From a candidate division WOR-3 bacterium (GTDB taxonomy: Bacteria; Hydrothermota; Tepidihabitantia; Tepidihabitantales; Tepidihabitantaceae), in NCBI GenBank assembly GCA_024653355.1, contig JANLFQ010000001.1, positions 890,576-954,575 of the forward strand: DNA of 64,000 nt. Direction: 5' to 3'. Position 1 is the stretch's first letter; each line of letters begins with the position of its first letter. Positions 10,122-17,959 of the stretch are shown here, piece by piece. Position numbers and translations under genes: made by a program. A model generated the notes under the pieces. The model ran no database searches and had not been told where the DNA came from. It saw only the letters and a program-made list of their open reading frames with translations.

Positions 10122-13082
10122 TCACTCCAATAGTAGTAATCGCTGGCATACCATCCGCTTCCCAGTTTCCATACGAATAAAGTAAACCCCTGGACCCAAA
10201 CCTTCAGGTTGCCAGACAATTTCCCCGGCACCAGCAGACGTAAATTTATCCATCAACCGGTCAACAACTCGACCCGCAACATCAACCGCTTCAATTCGTA
10301 CCCGTCCGTATATAGGAACCTGATAGCGCACCAGCGCTCGAGTACGGCTTGGGTTGGGTACTACTTCAACCCTCAGGTCTACCAACAATTCTGAGAGTTT
10401 TTTATCGCCCTCAGCTTCTTCCTGCAACCCGATATAACGGTGATACCAGGAACGGGCACTATCCGCATTGATTAGCGCCTCATCTTCACTCGCGCCCCCG
10501 ACAAAAGCCACCGCAAAACGCCGGATGCCAAACGGGTTAATCGACATAGGACCTGCCGCGGCAACCACCGCCCAATTGTCCTGACGTACCGGATTAAGCA
10601 ATTGAATCGTCCCGCTTAAAAAACGCCATTTCTGCGCATCACGAAAAGCGGAGTCTGGCAGGTAGTAAACCTGCGGGTCAATGGCACTCAAATGAACACC
10701 TGAATCTGGCTCCAGCACCCTGATACCAACCACCGGTCCGGAATCGGCTCCGGGCAGGAGATAAATAAAACGCCTAATGGTATCGGTCCGACAAACATCA
10801 CCGGTCGTATCAATCGTAAAGTCGGCAAAAACTCCAGGATGAAAGTTGTCAACTCGCGAGGCGCCGTTATTCTGAACATCGAACACCATTATCACAAAAT
10901 CCCGATACCCGCTTCTGCCGTCAGCATACGAATTCTGGGTCGTAACAAGATAACGCTGTCGGGGATGGTTACGGTCCGAATACCAGGCGCGAAAATGCTC
11001 GTCGCCCTTCAAAGGCGGATAGATGCTTCGAACACTGTCCACCAGATAAAACTCGGTGTCCGGCGGTGCGGTAACAGGCTGAGAATAGTATCGGTCAACG
11101 ACATAACTGGTATCCGTCCCGAATGCAAACGATGCAAAACTTAACACACTCGGGCTGTTTTTCGGGTAAGAGAATCCACTTCCTTCACTGTTTGGTGCCA
11201 GATAACCAATCGCCCCCTGGCAGGTAACGCTCAACCGACAGTTATTGGTGTCGTGGTCAACAACCAGTTTTCCCGGCATGCCGATGCGAAGTTCAAAACC
11301 CAGGGTGGTCGCATAGTCGGCGCTATCCCCGCTCACATACAGACTGCAGGGAACAACCACTCCTCGAACAAGTGCGGTATCAGCCTGAACCACAAACCGG
11401 TCGCTAAAATTGGCAATACTCTCCTGCCGGACTACTATTCCCCAGGTTCCAATTGAATCAACAACCCTCAACCGATAATCAAAAGAACGCAACCGCGCTA
11501 CCGTATTGGCACAGTTGGCATTTCCTTCATTGAAAAGCCAGCCGACCAATGATGCCGTTTCACCCGGGTCGATATAACCATCGTTGTTACCGCTCGAATC
11601 TCCAACAATTACCCGCCGCAGTTTCAACACCGGACCCCGCGTAACCGCCTGCACCGCAGCAAAGGCGTCGATTCTGCCAGCACCAAAGTCGTTGTCCTTA
11701 CCCGAAGGACCAAGGTCAACCGCCGTCACCTCAAGTATTGAATCCACCACCGCCGGGGTCAAATTCGGATTCTTCGACAACATCAAGCACACCGTGCCCG
11801 CCACATGCGGCGTCGCCATCGAAGTCCCATCCATTTCGGTGTAGCCACCACCTACCCGGCACGACTTCACCTGCACACCGGGCGCACTCACATCCGGCTT
11901 GGTCAATCCCGGCGGATACACATAGTCGTTGTAGGGCGCAACCGTCTGCCAGGTCACAGGACCAGGACTGGAAAAGTACGCAATCTGGTCCGACGCATCG
12001 GTCGCACCAATCGAAATTATCCCCGACAAACTACCACTGCCCGTGTTCTGCGGATTCCACCACGGCGGCGGCACATTGCCCGGACAGCGCAACGCATTGG
12101 GCGGCGTCGCACTACCACGCTCGTTGCCCGCCGCAACAATCTGGATCACACCCGCCGCATTCACATTGTCCGCCACCTGCCGCCACGTCGCCTGATGCGG
12201 CGCCCACGCAATCATCCACCCCAACGACATCGTGTACAAATCCGCACCATTGCCCGGCGACAAAGGCGGCGACACCACAAACTGCATCGCCTGCCAACAC
12301 TGACTCTCCGCCACCGAATCCGCCACCGTCCGCACCCGACAAACCATTATCCGCGCATCCGGCGCCACACCACACTGACTGCCACTCGTCCCATCACTCG
12401 CCACCGTCCCCGCCGTGTGCGTACCATGACCCTGCACATCCATCGGGTCGTTGGTGTTTAACTCAAAGTTCCAGCCATATCGAGGATAATTGGGGTCCTC
12501 CCACATATGGTCGGCAAGGTCCGGATGGGTGTAATCACAACCGGTGTCAATGTGACCACACACCACACCCGCACCGGTAAAACCCTGCGCCCACACCTCT
12601 GGCGCCCGTATCTTCTGTACACCCCAGGCAACCTCGTCACCACCATCAACCTCAACCTGCGGCTCAAGCAAATCCGGACACTGCACCAAATCGTAGTTCA
12701 CATAGTGCACATCCGCACGCGCCGCAATCCGCCGAATCACCTCCGGCGTCGCCTCACAGTACACCGCATTCACAATCCACATCGGCCTGATGTCCGCCAC
12801 CGCACCCGACTCAACATAAGAACCAAGCTCTTTAAGCAAATCCGCCTGCTCCCGCGCCGCAAAATCACTCAATATCCGCGCCACCTCCACCCGCCGCTCA
12901 CGCCGCGGCAAACCATCAACCAGCGAATACAGCAACTCACGGTCAAACTGCCGCTTCAACACAATCTGCACCGGCAGCCGACCACCATCCGCCTCTCCCA
13001 GCCGCCGCTCAAGGTCCGGACTAATCAGCCCGAAACCTGCGCCGATGAGAAGCATTAACAGCACAATCATCGTTCTTCTCAT
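10122..13082 (-). CDS. Secreted subtilisin-like (S8) serine protease with C-terminal sorting domain
   Basis: The 986-residue preproprotein has a signal peptide (1-18), an inhibitor-like propeptide (about 20-125) and an S8 catalytic domain with triad D179 (HIDTG), H219 (GHGTH) and S421 (GTSMATPH). From about residue 480 there is a ~420-residue beta-rich module that is clearly homologous to the C-terminal half of the C25 protease at 34633-38142. It ends with a ~75-residue sorting tail (PNPSRTRALV...GPGVYFIRM). It should be exported and then secreted or anchored by a type IX-like system. AGGAGGT precedes the ATG. Codon use in the catalytic part is strikingly richer in G-ending codons than in the C-terminal part. 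Confidence 0.9.
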   Translation of the reverse strand: MRRTMIVLLMLLIGAGFGLISPDLERRLGEADGGRLPVQIVLKRQFDRELLYSLVDGLPRRERRVEVARILSDFAAREQADLLKELGSYVESGAVADIRPMWIVNAVYCEATPEVIRRIAARADVHYVNYDLVQCPDLLEPQVEVDGGDEVAWGVQKIRAPEVWAQGFTGAGVVCGHIDTGCDYTHPDLADHMWEDPNYPRYGWNFELNTNDPMDVQGHGTHTAGTVASDGTSGSQCGVAPDARIMVCRVRTVADSVAESQCWQAMQFVVSPPLSPGNGADLYTMSLGWMIAWAPHQATWRQVADNVNAAGVIQIVAAGNERGSATPPNALRCPGNVPPPWWNPQNTGSGSLSGIISIGATDASDQIAYFSSPGPVTWQTVAPYNDYVYPPGLTKPDVSAPGVQVKSCRVGGGYTEMDGTSMATPHVAGTVCLMLSKNPNLTPAVVDSILEVTAVDLGPSGKDNDFGAGRIDAFAAVQAVTRGPVLKLRRVIVGDSSGNNDGYIDPGETASLVGWLFNEGNANCANTVARLRSFDYRLRVVDSIGTWGIVVRQESIANFSDRFVVQADTALVRGVVVPCSLYVSGDSADYATTLGFELRIGMPGKLVVDHDTNNCRLSVTCQGAIGYLAPNSEGSGFSYPKNSPSVLSFASFAFGTDTSYVVDRYYSQPVTAPPDTEFYLVDSVRSIYPPLKGDEHFRAWYSDRNHPRQRYLVTTQNSYADGRSGYRDFVIMVFDVQNNGASRVDNFHPGVFADFTIDTTGDVCRTDTIRRFIYLLPGADSGPVVGIRVLEPDSGVHLSAIDPQVYYLPDSAFRDAQKWRFLSGTIQLLNPVRQDNWAVVAAAGPMSINPFGIRRFAVAFVGGASEDEALINADSARSWYHRYIGLQEEAEGDKKLSELLVDLRVEVVPNPSRTRALVRYQVPIYGRVRIEAVDVAGRVVDRLMDKFTSAGAGEIVWQPEGLGPGVYFIRMETGKRMVCQRLLLLE

Positions 13083-13109
13083 AAATTACCTCCTGAGTAA
13101 TTTCGTAAA

Positions 13110-13137
13110 ATTATATTGCTCACACCTGTCCGGTCAA
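13110..13137 (-). promoter_or_regulatory. Promoter of the S8 protease gene
   Basis: TTGACC (13132-13137), 16-bp spacer, TATAAT (13110-13115). The leader of about 20 nt carries AGGAGGT, so this gene is Shine-Dalgarno led. Confidence 0.7.
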
Positions 13138-13227
13138 ACAAAATAACCTTCATGGAATAACTTAAGCCTAGCGCTACAACGCAATTTATACCCACTTACC
13201 AAAACTTGAACGCTAATTATAAACTTC

Positions 13228-13255
13228 TTGACAATGCTGGTTTGGTGCTTAAAAT
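13228..13255 (+). promoter_or_regulatory. Promoter of the lipoprotein operon
   Basis: TTGACA (13228-13233), 16-bp spacer, TAAAAT (13250-13255). The predicted leader is about 108 nt and includes the hairpin at 13299-13331. Confidence 0.65.
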
Positions 13256-13298
13256 TATGAAAAAGAAGGCTAAGAGGTTTGTCTTGTATTAAAAGAAG

Positions 13299-13331
13299 TT
13301 AAGATGACTCTTTAGCGGCGAGTCATCTTAA
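13299..13331 (+). promoter_or_regulatory. Perfect 12-bp hairpin in the leader of the lipoprotein mRNA
   Basis: TTAAGATGACTC pairs perfectly with GAGTCATCTTAA around a 9-nt loop (TTTAGCGGC). No T-run follows, so it is not an intrinsic terminator. It lies about 38 nt before the GTG start and could stabilise the mRNA or bind a regulator. The rest of the 287-bp gap upstream shows only the two divergent promoters. Confidence 0.55.
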
Positions 13332-13369
13332 TAAGAACTAAGAAAAATAAACTAAAAAAGGAGGATACT

Positions 13370-13618
13370 GTGAAAAAACTGATAGCCGCTTGTGCAATCG
13401 TCGCATTAATCTTCGTACTCGGCTGCCCGAGCAAGCAGTCGGAAGAAAAAGCCCAGCCAACTGCTGCCGAAAGCACGATGCAGGCACCGGCACCAGAGAG
13501 TGCAACAACGCAGACGCCCGCCGAATCAACTGTGGCGCCAACACCTAAACCGACACCAGCGCCTGCGCCGACACCAGCGCCGGAGCCAACTGGTAAACCT
13601 CCAAAGACGGGCCGTTAA
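13370..13618 (+). CDS. Small Pro/Ala-rich lipoprotein
   Basis: This 82-residue lipoprotein has a type II signal peptide with lipobox VLGC (Cys20). The mature part is low-complexity: an acidic/polar stretch, then Pro-Thr-Ala repeats (TPKPTPAPAPTPAPEP), and an end of TGKPPKTGR. The next gene product ends almost identically (SGKPPKVGR). The GTG start is preceded by GGAGG. The Pro-rich stretch could be a cell-wall-spanning linker, as in Lpp- or Pal-like spacers, but I recognise no family. Confidence 0.8.
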   Translation: MKKLIAACAIVALIFVLGCPSKQSEEKAQPTAAESTMQAPAPESATTQTPAESTVAPTPKPTPAPAPTPAPEPTGKPPKTGR

Positions 13619-13633
13619 AAAGGAGGCTTTCTT

Positions 13634-13921
13634 ATGAAGAGACTCGCTGCCCTGTTTCTGATTGCTGCTATCCTGGTGGTCGTCGGCTGCCAGGAGTCAG
13701 CCCAGGTTAAGGCACAGCGAGAACAGATGGCGACGCAGATCAAAACCCTCGAGGAAAAGGTCGTTACGCTGGAAACGAAGGTTGAACAACTGACCGCGGA
13801 CTTCGCCAAACATATGGAAGATTTCCACAAGAAAGCACCGGCGAAAACTACGCCCACGCCTAAATACCAGGGTTCGCAACCATCTGGTTCTTCAGGAAAA
13901 CCACCAAAAGTTGGAAGGTAA
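13634..13921 (+). CDS. Small coiled-coil lipoprotein (Lpp-like in shape)
   Basis: This 95-residue lipoprotein has lipobox VVGC (Cys19) followed by a ~45-residue heptad-repeat helix (EKVVTLETKVEQLTADF) that should form a coiled coil. A Lys/Pro-rich linker and the terminal GKPPKVGR follow. It resembles Braun lipoprotein in layout but not clearly in sequence. It lies 15 bp after the Pro-rich lipoprotein gene and is preceded by AGGAGG. The basic C-terminal motif shared with its neighbour suggests a common partner or anchoring target, possibly peptidoglycan. Confidence 0.8.
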   Translation: MKRLAALFLIAAILVVVGCQESAQVKAQREQMATQIKTLEEKVVTLETKVEQLTADFAKHMEDFHKKAPAKTTPTPKYQGSQPSGSSGKPPKVGR

Positions 13922-13938
13922 ATTAAAAGGAGGAACCT

Positions 13939-14748
13939 ATGAAGAAACTTTTACCAATACTCACAGCCCTTTTATGGGTGTTGCTAATCGTTGTCTCACT
14001 CGGCTCCGACTGCGGGAATATCGTTGGTGGCATGCCAACAAATCTGAAGGCAACGGCTGATACCGACAGCACGGTAAAACTCACCTGGACCGCTCCCGCT
14101 GAAGGAACCCCGGACAAGTACATCGTCTACTTCAAAGCGGTTGATGCCAGTGCGTTTGAAATGGTCGCAAACAATGTCACAACAACCGAGTTTGTCCACA
14201 ATCCCGGCGGTAAAACCGGTACATACAAAGTTGCTGCCAAATTTGGGTCGGAAGAGTACGAATCCCAGACCGTGTCCACTGTTCCGGTTGCGACCCCAGC
14301 GGTAACCGTTGCCGAACTCAACGCTGCCGGCAACTCTGGTTATGGCTGGGACCGCACCTCTGGCAACGGCTCTTCTTACTCGATGACGCAAGCAGCAAAC
14401 GCGGCGCTCGTTGACTTCTACATTACCGACTTCCAGACAACAACCTACTCAATTGCCAGCCCTGACCTTGGTCCAAGTGACCCGGGCAATGTAGTACCTG
14501 CCGGTTCCTGGCGAGTCAATGCTATTGCCGGTCCTTTGGCAAGTGAACAGAACCCATTACCGGCGCACAGCTCCTCGGTCTACTTCAATTACCAGGACAT
14601 CACCCAGACCCCGTTCCTTGCCGCCATCTACACCCAGGACGGTTACTACGCCCTCGCCAAACTGGACGGCTTCAACGCCGGTGAGAAAACCTATCAGGTC
14701 ACTGGCTGGTTCCAGCTTGTCAAAGGGTTGCGTTTAATCCAGCACTAA
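13939..14748 (+). CDS. Exported FN3-domain protein, paralogue 1
   Basis: This 269-residue protein has an N-terminal hydrophobic export signal ending near LGSDCGN. It lacks a clean lipobox, unlike its paralogue at 14849. A fibronectin type III domain (about 33-120; STVKLTWTAPAEGTPDKY) is followed by a ~150-residue C-terminal domain with the conserved segments GYGWDR, VDFYITDF, SP-LGPSDP and WFQL. It is the third gene of the lipoprotein operon (AGGAGG before ATG) and is followed by a strong terminator. Its function is unknown; a surface-exposed binding role is plausible. Confidence 0.75.
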   Translation: MKKLLPILTALLWVLLIVVSLGSDCGNIVGGMPTNLKATADTDSTVKLTWTAPAEGTPDKYIVYFKAVDASAFEMVANNVTTTEFVHNPGGKTGTYKVAAKFGSEEYESQTVSTVPVATPAVTVAELNAAGNSGYGWDRTSGNGSSYSMTQAANAALVDFYITDFQTTTYSIASPDLGPSDPGNVVPAGSWRVNAIAGPLASEQNPLPAHSSSVYFNYQDITQTPFLAAIYTQDGYYALAKLDGFNAGEKTYQVTGWFQLVKGLRLIQH

Positions 14749-14763
14749 CTACCTAAAGAATCT

Positions 14764-14793
14764 AAAAGCCTCCGGATATCCGGAGGCTTTTTT
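14764..14793 (+). terminator. Intrinsic terminator of the lipoprotein/FN3 operon
   Basis: GCCTCCGG pairs with CCGGAGGC around ATAT, followed by six T residues. It separates the first FN3 gene from its paralogue. Confidence 0.85.
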
Positions 14794-14848
14794 ATTGTTG
14801 ACAAAAGCCTGTTCTATCGTTAGCCTGATTCTGTAAAAGGAGGAGTTA

Positions 14849-15688
14849 ATGAAAAGCGGTAAATATCTGGTTTTGTTTATGACCGTTTTCGGTATTGCCA
14901 GTGTCCTAATTCTGGGCTGTGGTGTAATTGGCGGCCCACCGGCGAATCCACAGATAGCTGCTGCTACCGACAGCACTGTGCAACTGGTATGGACAACACC
15001 CGCGGAAGGAATGCCCGACAGTTTTCTGATATACTTTTGCCCTGCCGGTGAAACACTTTTCACCGTAATCGGAGACACCACCGGCACCGGTTACATCCAC
15101 AATCCTCAGGGTTTAACTGGCAAATACCAAATCGGCGCCATCTTTGCCGGCAAGGAGTACAAATCATCTATAATTTTGAGCACCATCCCGGTTTACACCG
15201 GGACCAAAACCATTGCTGAACTGGATGGTGTTGGCAACGCTGGGTTCGGCTGGGACCGGGATTCTGGGACCGGTAGAGCCTACTCAATCCGGCAGCGCGA
15301 AAATGTTGAAAAGATTGACTTTTACATTACCGACTTTACCACCGGTTCCACTCTACCTTTCCACATCGCCAGCCCCCATATGGGACCATCCGACCCTTCC
15401 GGAGTTGTTCCGGCAGACTCCTGGCGCCGCAATGGTTTTACCAACCCTCTGACTGATGAAAACACCCCGCTTCCTTCGGCTGCTGTCATAACCGACACAT
15501 TTTATTTTACTTACACCACCATTCCATCAACCCTCCCGGCATTTTTCGGTTGTTATACGGTCGCGGACCGCCATTACGCCCTGATTAAAGTCAACCGGGT
15601 TAACATCGCCAACTCCACTGTTGAACTGGAAACCTGGTTTCAGTTGATTCCCAATCTAAGGTTAATCTACCACCAGAACTTACAATGA
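14849..15688 (+). CDS. FN3-domain lipoprotein, paralogue 2
   Basis: This 279-residue paralogue of the 13939-14748 product has a standard lipobox (ILGC), an FN3 domain (STVQLVWTTPAEGMPDSF) and the same C-terminal domain (GFGWDR, IDFYITDF, SPHMGPSDPS, WFQLIPNLRLI). AGGAGG precedes the ATG. Its stop codon overlaps the ATG of the zapB-like gene, so an envelope lipoprotein is translationally coupled to cell-division genes. I infer duplication followed by divergence of the signal peptide. Confidence 0.78.
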   Translation: MKSGKYLVLFMTVFGIASVLILGCGVIGGPPANPQIAAATDSTVQLVWTTPAEGMPDSFLIYFCPAGETLFTVIGDTTGTGYIHNPQGLTGKYQIGAIFAGKEYKSSIILSTIPVYTGTKTIAELDGVGNAGFGWDRDSGTGRAYSIRQRENVEKIDFYITDFTTGSTLPFHIASPHMGPSDPSGVVPADSWRRNGFTNPLTDENTPLPSAAVITDTFYFTYTTIPSTLPAFFGCYTVADRHYALIKVNRVNIANSTVELETWFQLIPNLRLIYHQNLQ

Positions 15689-15891
15689 AAACCGATTTTC
15701 AACCGGATAAACGGCTGATTGAACAGTTCAACATCTTAGAACAAAAGATTGATGCGGCAATCAAACTCATCAACACCCTGCGCAAGGAAAATGAGCAACT
15801 GCGCGCAAAGATAACTGAACTGGAAAATCTCCGCCAGTCGGCGCGCACTAAAATCAACAATATTCTTGACAAAATAGATAGCCTGCTGTAA
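15685..15891 (+). CDS. Small coiled-coil protein, ZapB-like
   Basis: This 68-residue protein is almost entirely one heptad-repeat helix (LIEQFNILEQKIDAAIKLIN through LENLRQSARTKINNILDKID), a shape typical of ZapB or DivIC-like division factors. Its ATG overlaps the upstream stop codon and zapA follows 20 bp later. The zapB-zapA order supports a role at the Z-ring. The assignment rests on shape and context, as coiled coils carry little family signal. Confidence 0.7.
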   Translation: MKTDFQPDKRLIEQFNILEQKIDAAIKLINTLRKENEQLRAKITELENLRQSARTKINNILDKIDSLL

Positions 15892-15911
15892 AGTTAATAA
15901 ACTGGGAGCCT

Positions 15912-16178
15912 ATGCAGAACTTTGTTGTTAATATCTTTGGTAGTGAATACAATATCAAAGCCGACCGAGACGGCGAATATGTTTTGAAAGTTGCCGAAGT
16001 GGTTGATAAGAAAATGCGGGAAATCAGTGCCCAGTACCGTCAGCCTACTCCGGTGCGTACCGCAGTACTGGCATGTATGAATTTGGTTGATGAGTCCTTC
16101 CGCAAAAACGAAGCGGAAATCGAATGGACGCGCCGTCAGGTAGGTTTGCTCATTGAAAAACTGGCAAAAGTGGTCTGA
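15912..16178 (+). CDS. zapA: Cell division protein ZapA
   Basis: ZapA cross-links FtsZ protofilaments. The 88-residue protein has the N-terminal beta segment VVNIFGSEYNIKAD, the DKKMREI segment and a C-terminal coiled coil. It lies directly upstream of 6S RNA and rny, an arrangement known from other bacteria (zapA next to ssrS). Confidence 0.88.
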   Translation: MQNFVVNIFGSEYNIKADRDGEYVLKVAEVVDKKMREISAQYRQPTPVRTAVLACMNLVDESFRKNEAEIEWTRRQVGLLIEKLAKVV

Positions 16179-16185
16179 ATTTATA

Positions 16186-16352
16186 GGCTCCCTGCAGTGC
16201 CCGTGATAGTGGCTGAGTCTTGAGCCAACACCTGTAGACTGGGTGCCACAATAGAAAGGCGGAGTGCCGCCTTCGGGCAGCACGAAACCTTTCTGAGGCT
16301 CCCCCCTGTCTTATGGGTTCAGAGACTGCACTACACGACACCGCAGGGTTTT
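16186..16352 (+). ncRNA. ssrS: 6S RNA
   Basis: The 195-bp gap between zapA and rny folds as a long rod. CCCTGC (16190-16195) pairs with GCAGGG (16343-16348), and the core resembles the 6S open bubble: 5' strand GAGTCTTGAGCCAAC, 3' strand GGGTTCAGAGACTGCACTAC. A T-rich stretch follows. 6S RNA mimics an open promoter and sequesters the housekeeping RNA polymerase. Location between zapA and rny matches known 6S loci. Exact ends are estimates; a covariance search should settle them. Confidence 0.82.
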
Positions 16353-16372
16353 GTTTTGTCTGAGGAGGAGAT

Positions 16373-17941
16373 ATGAATTTGAATATCGTTTGGACCATCG
16401 GTGTTTTTTTGCTCTTGGGAGCTATTGGTTTCTGGATTGGGTTTCTCATCAGTCGGGCAACGGCGCGGCGCTTTCTTGCTGCCCGGGAGAGTGATGCGGC
16501 AGCAATAATCGCACAAGCCCATCGTCAGGCAGAGGAAATCCGCCAGCGGGCAGAGGTTGAAGCCAAGGAGAGCTGGGAACGCGAGCGAGTTAGATTTGAA
16601 GCTCAGACTCAGGCAACACGCCGGGAACTGGAGCGCATGGAAAGTAAAATCACCGAACGCGACGCCTTTCTCGCCCGACGGGAAAGCATCCTCACCCAGA
16701 AAGAAGTGGACCTGATTCGCAAGGAACGGGAACTGTCTGCCCGGGAAAAACTCACCCGGGCAAAAATGGAACGTCTGGACCAGTTAATTGAACAGCAAAA
16801 CGCCCGACTGGAACGAATCGCGGGTATGTCGTCTGAAGAAGCCCGCCGCGAACTACTCCGCAACCTTGAGAACGAAGCCCGACTTGAAGCCGCCCGAATG
16901 ATGCGGGAAATAAAAGAAGAGGCTAAAGCCCGGGCTGAAGCCGAGGCACGCGAAGTCATTGCCGCGGCAATCCAGCGCTGTGCTATTTCCCATGTTGCCG
17001 AAACCACGGTATCGGTGGTAAATCTGCCCTCGGATGAACTCAAGGGCAGAATCATCGGCCGGGAAGGCAGAAACATCAGAACATTTGAGTCTATCACCGG
17101 TGTTGAGGTGATGATTGACGACACCCCGGGCGCGATTATCATCTCGGGCTTCGACCCGGTGCGACGGGAAATTGCCCGGCGGGCAATGGAACGGCTGGTA
17201 TCCGACGGCAGAATTCACCCGGCACGAATCGAAGAGGTTGTTGCCCGAACTCAGCAGGAAATGGAAGAAGTTATCAGAAATACCGGTGAAGAGGCGATTC
17301 TTGAACTGGGTATAGTTGGCCTCCATCCGGAACTGGTACAACTCCTGGGCCGGCTGCGCTATCGCACCAGTTACGGCCAGAATGTCCTTGTCCACAGCCG
17401 GGAAGTCGCCTACCTCGCCTCCTTGATGGCACAGGAACTGGACCTGGACCCGGCAATCGCAAAGCGTGCCGGACTGTTGCACGACATCGGTAAAGCCGCG
17501 GACCAGACAATGGAAGGAACCCATGCCCGTATCGGTGCCGAACTCGCCCGGCGTTACGGTGAAGAGCCGGTTGTCGTCAATGCCATTGCCGCTCACCATG
17601 AAGAAACCACCCTTGATTCACCCTACGCCTTTTTAGTGGCGGCAGCAGACTCGGTTTCCGGTTCCCGACCTGGTGCCCGACGGGAAAGTTTTGAAACCTA
17701 CATCAAACGGATTGAAGGACTCGAGGCAATTGCCGCTTCATTCCCCGGCGTGGAAAAGGCTTATGCGGTGCAAGCTGGACGTGAAATTCGGGTCCTGGTC
17801 GAGCCTGATAAGGTTAACGACCAAGATGCGGCGGAACTGGCGGCGCGCATTGCGGCGCAAATTGAAACCGAAATGAAGTACCCGGGGCAGATTAAAGTGA
17901 TGGTCATTCGGGAAACCCGGGCGGTTGACTATGCCCATTAG
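16373..17941 (+). CDS. rny: Ribonuclease Y
   Basis: RNase Y is a membrane-anchored endoribonuclease that starts mRNA decay. The 522 residues comprise an N-terminal transmembrane helix (about 5-25), a long charged coiled coil (30-200), a KH domain (LKGRIIGREGRNIR) and an HD domain (LVHSREVAYL and LLHDIGKAAD with metal ligands H and HD). AGGAGG precedes the ATG. The phosphodiesterase gene ymdB follows, the common rny-ymdB pairing. Confidence 0.95.
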   Translation: MNLNIVWTIGVFLLLGAIGFWIGFLISRATARRFLAARESDAAAIIAQAHRQAEEIRQRAEVEAKESWERERVRFEAQTQATRRELERMESKITERDAFLARRESILTQKEVDLIRKERELSAREKLTRAKMERLDQLIEQQNARLERIAGMSSEEARRELLRNLENEARLEAARMMREIKEEAKARAEAEAREVIAAAIQRCAISHVAETTVSVVNLPSDELKGRIIGREGRNIRTFESITGVEVMIDDTPGAIIISGFDPVRREIARRAMERLVSDGRIHPARIEEVVARTQQEMEEVIRNTGEEAILELGIVGLHPELVQLLGRLRYRTSYGQNVLVHSREVAYLASLMAQELDLDPAIAKRAGLLHDIGKAADQTMEGTHARIGAELARRYGEEPVVVNAIAAHHEETTLDSPYAFLVAAADSVSGSRPGARRESFETYIKRIEGLEAIAASFPGVEKAYAVQAGREIRVLVEPDKVNDQDAAELAARIAAQIETEMKYPGQIKVMVIRETRAVDYAH

Positions 17942-17959
17942 CACCGAAGTCAAATCGCC

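Noticed and set aside
11738-12580. Long open frames on the + strand (11738-12580, 11805-12461) opposite the S8 protease
   Set aside because: They are low-complexity (Pro/Ser/His- or Arg-rich) products of the G-rich codon use of the real gene on the other strand, which has a full catalytic triad and signal peptide.
13257-13292. 11-codon frame (MKKKAKRFVLY) in the lipoprotein leader, considered as a leader peptide
   Set aside because: Its ATG lies at or before the predicted transcription start, so it is probably not transcribed.
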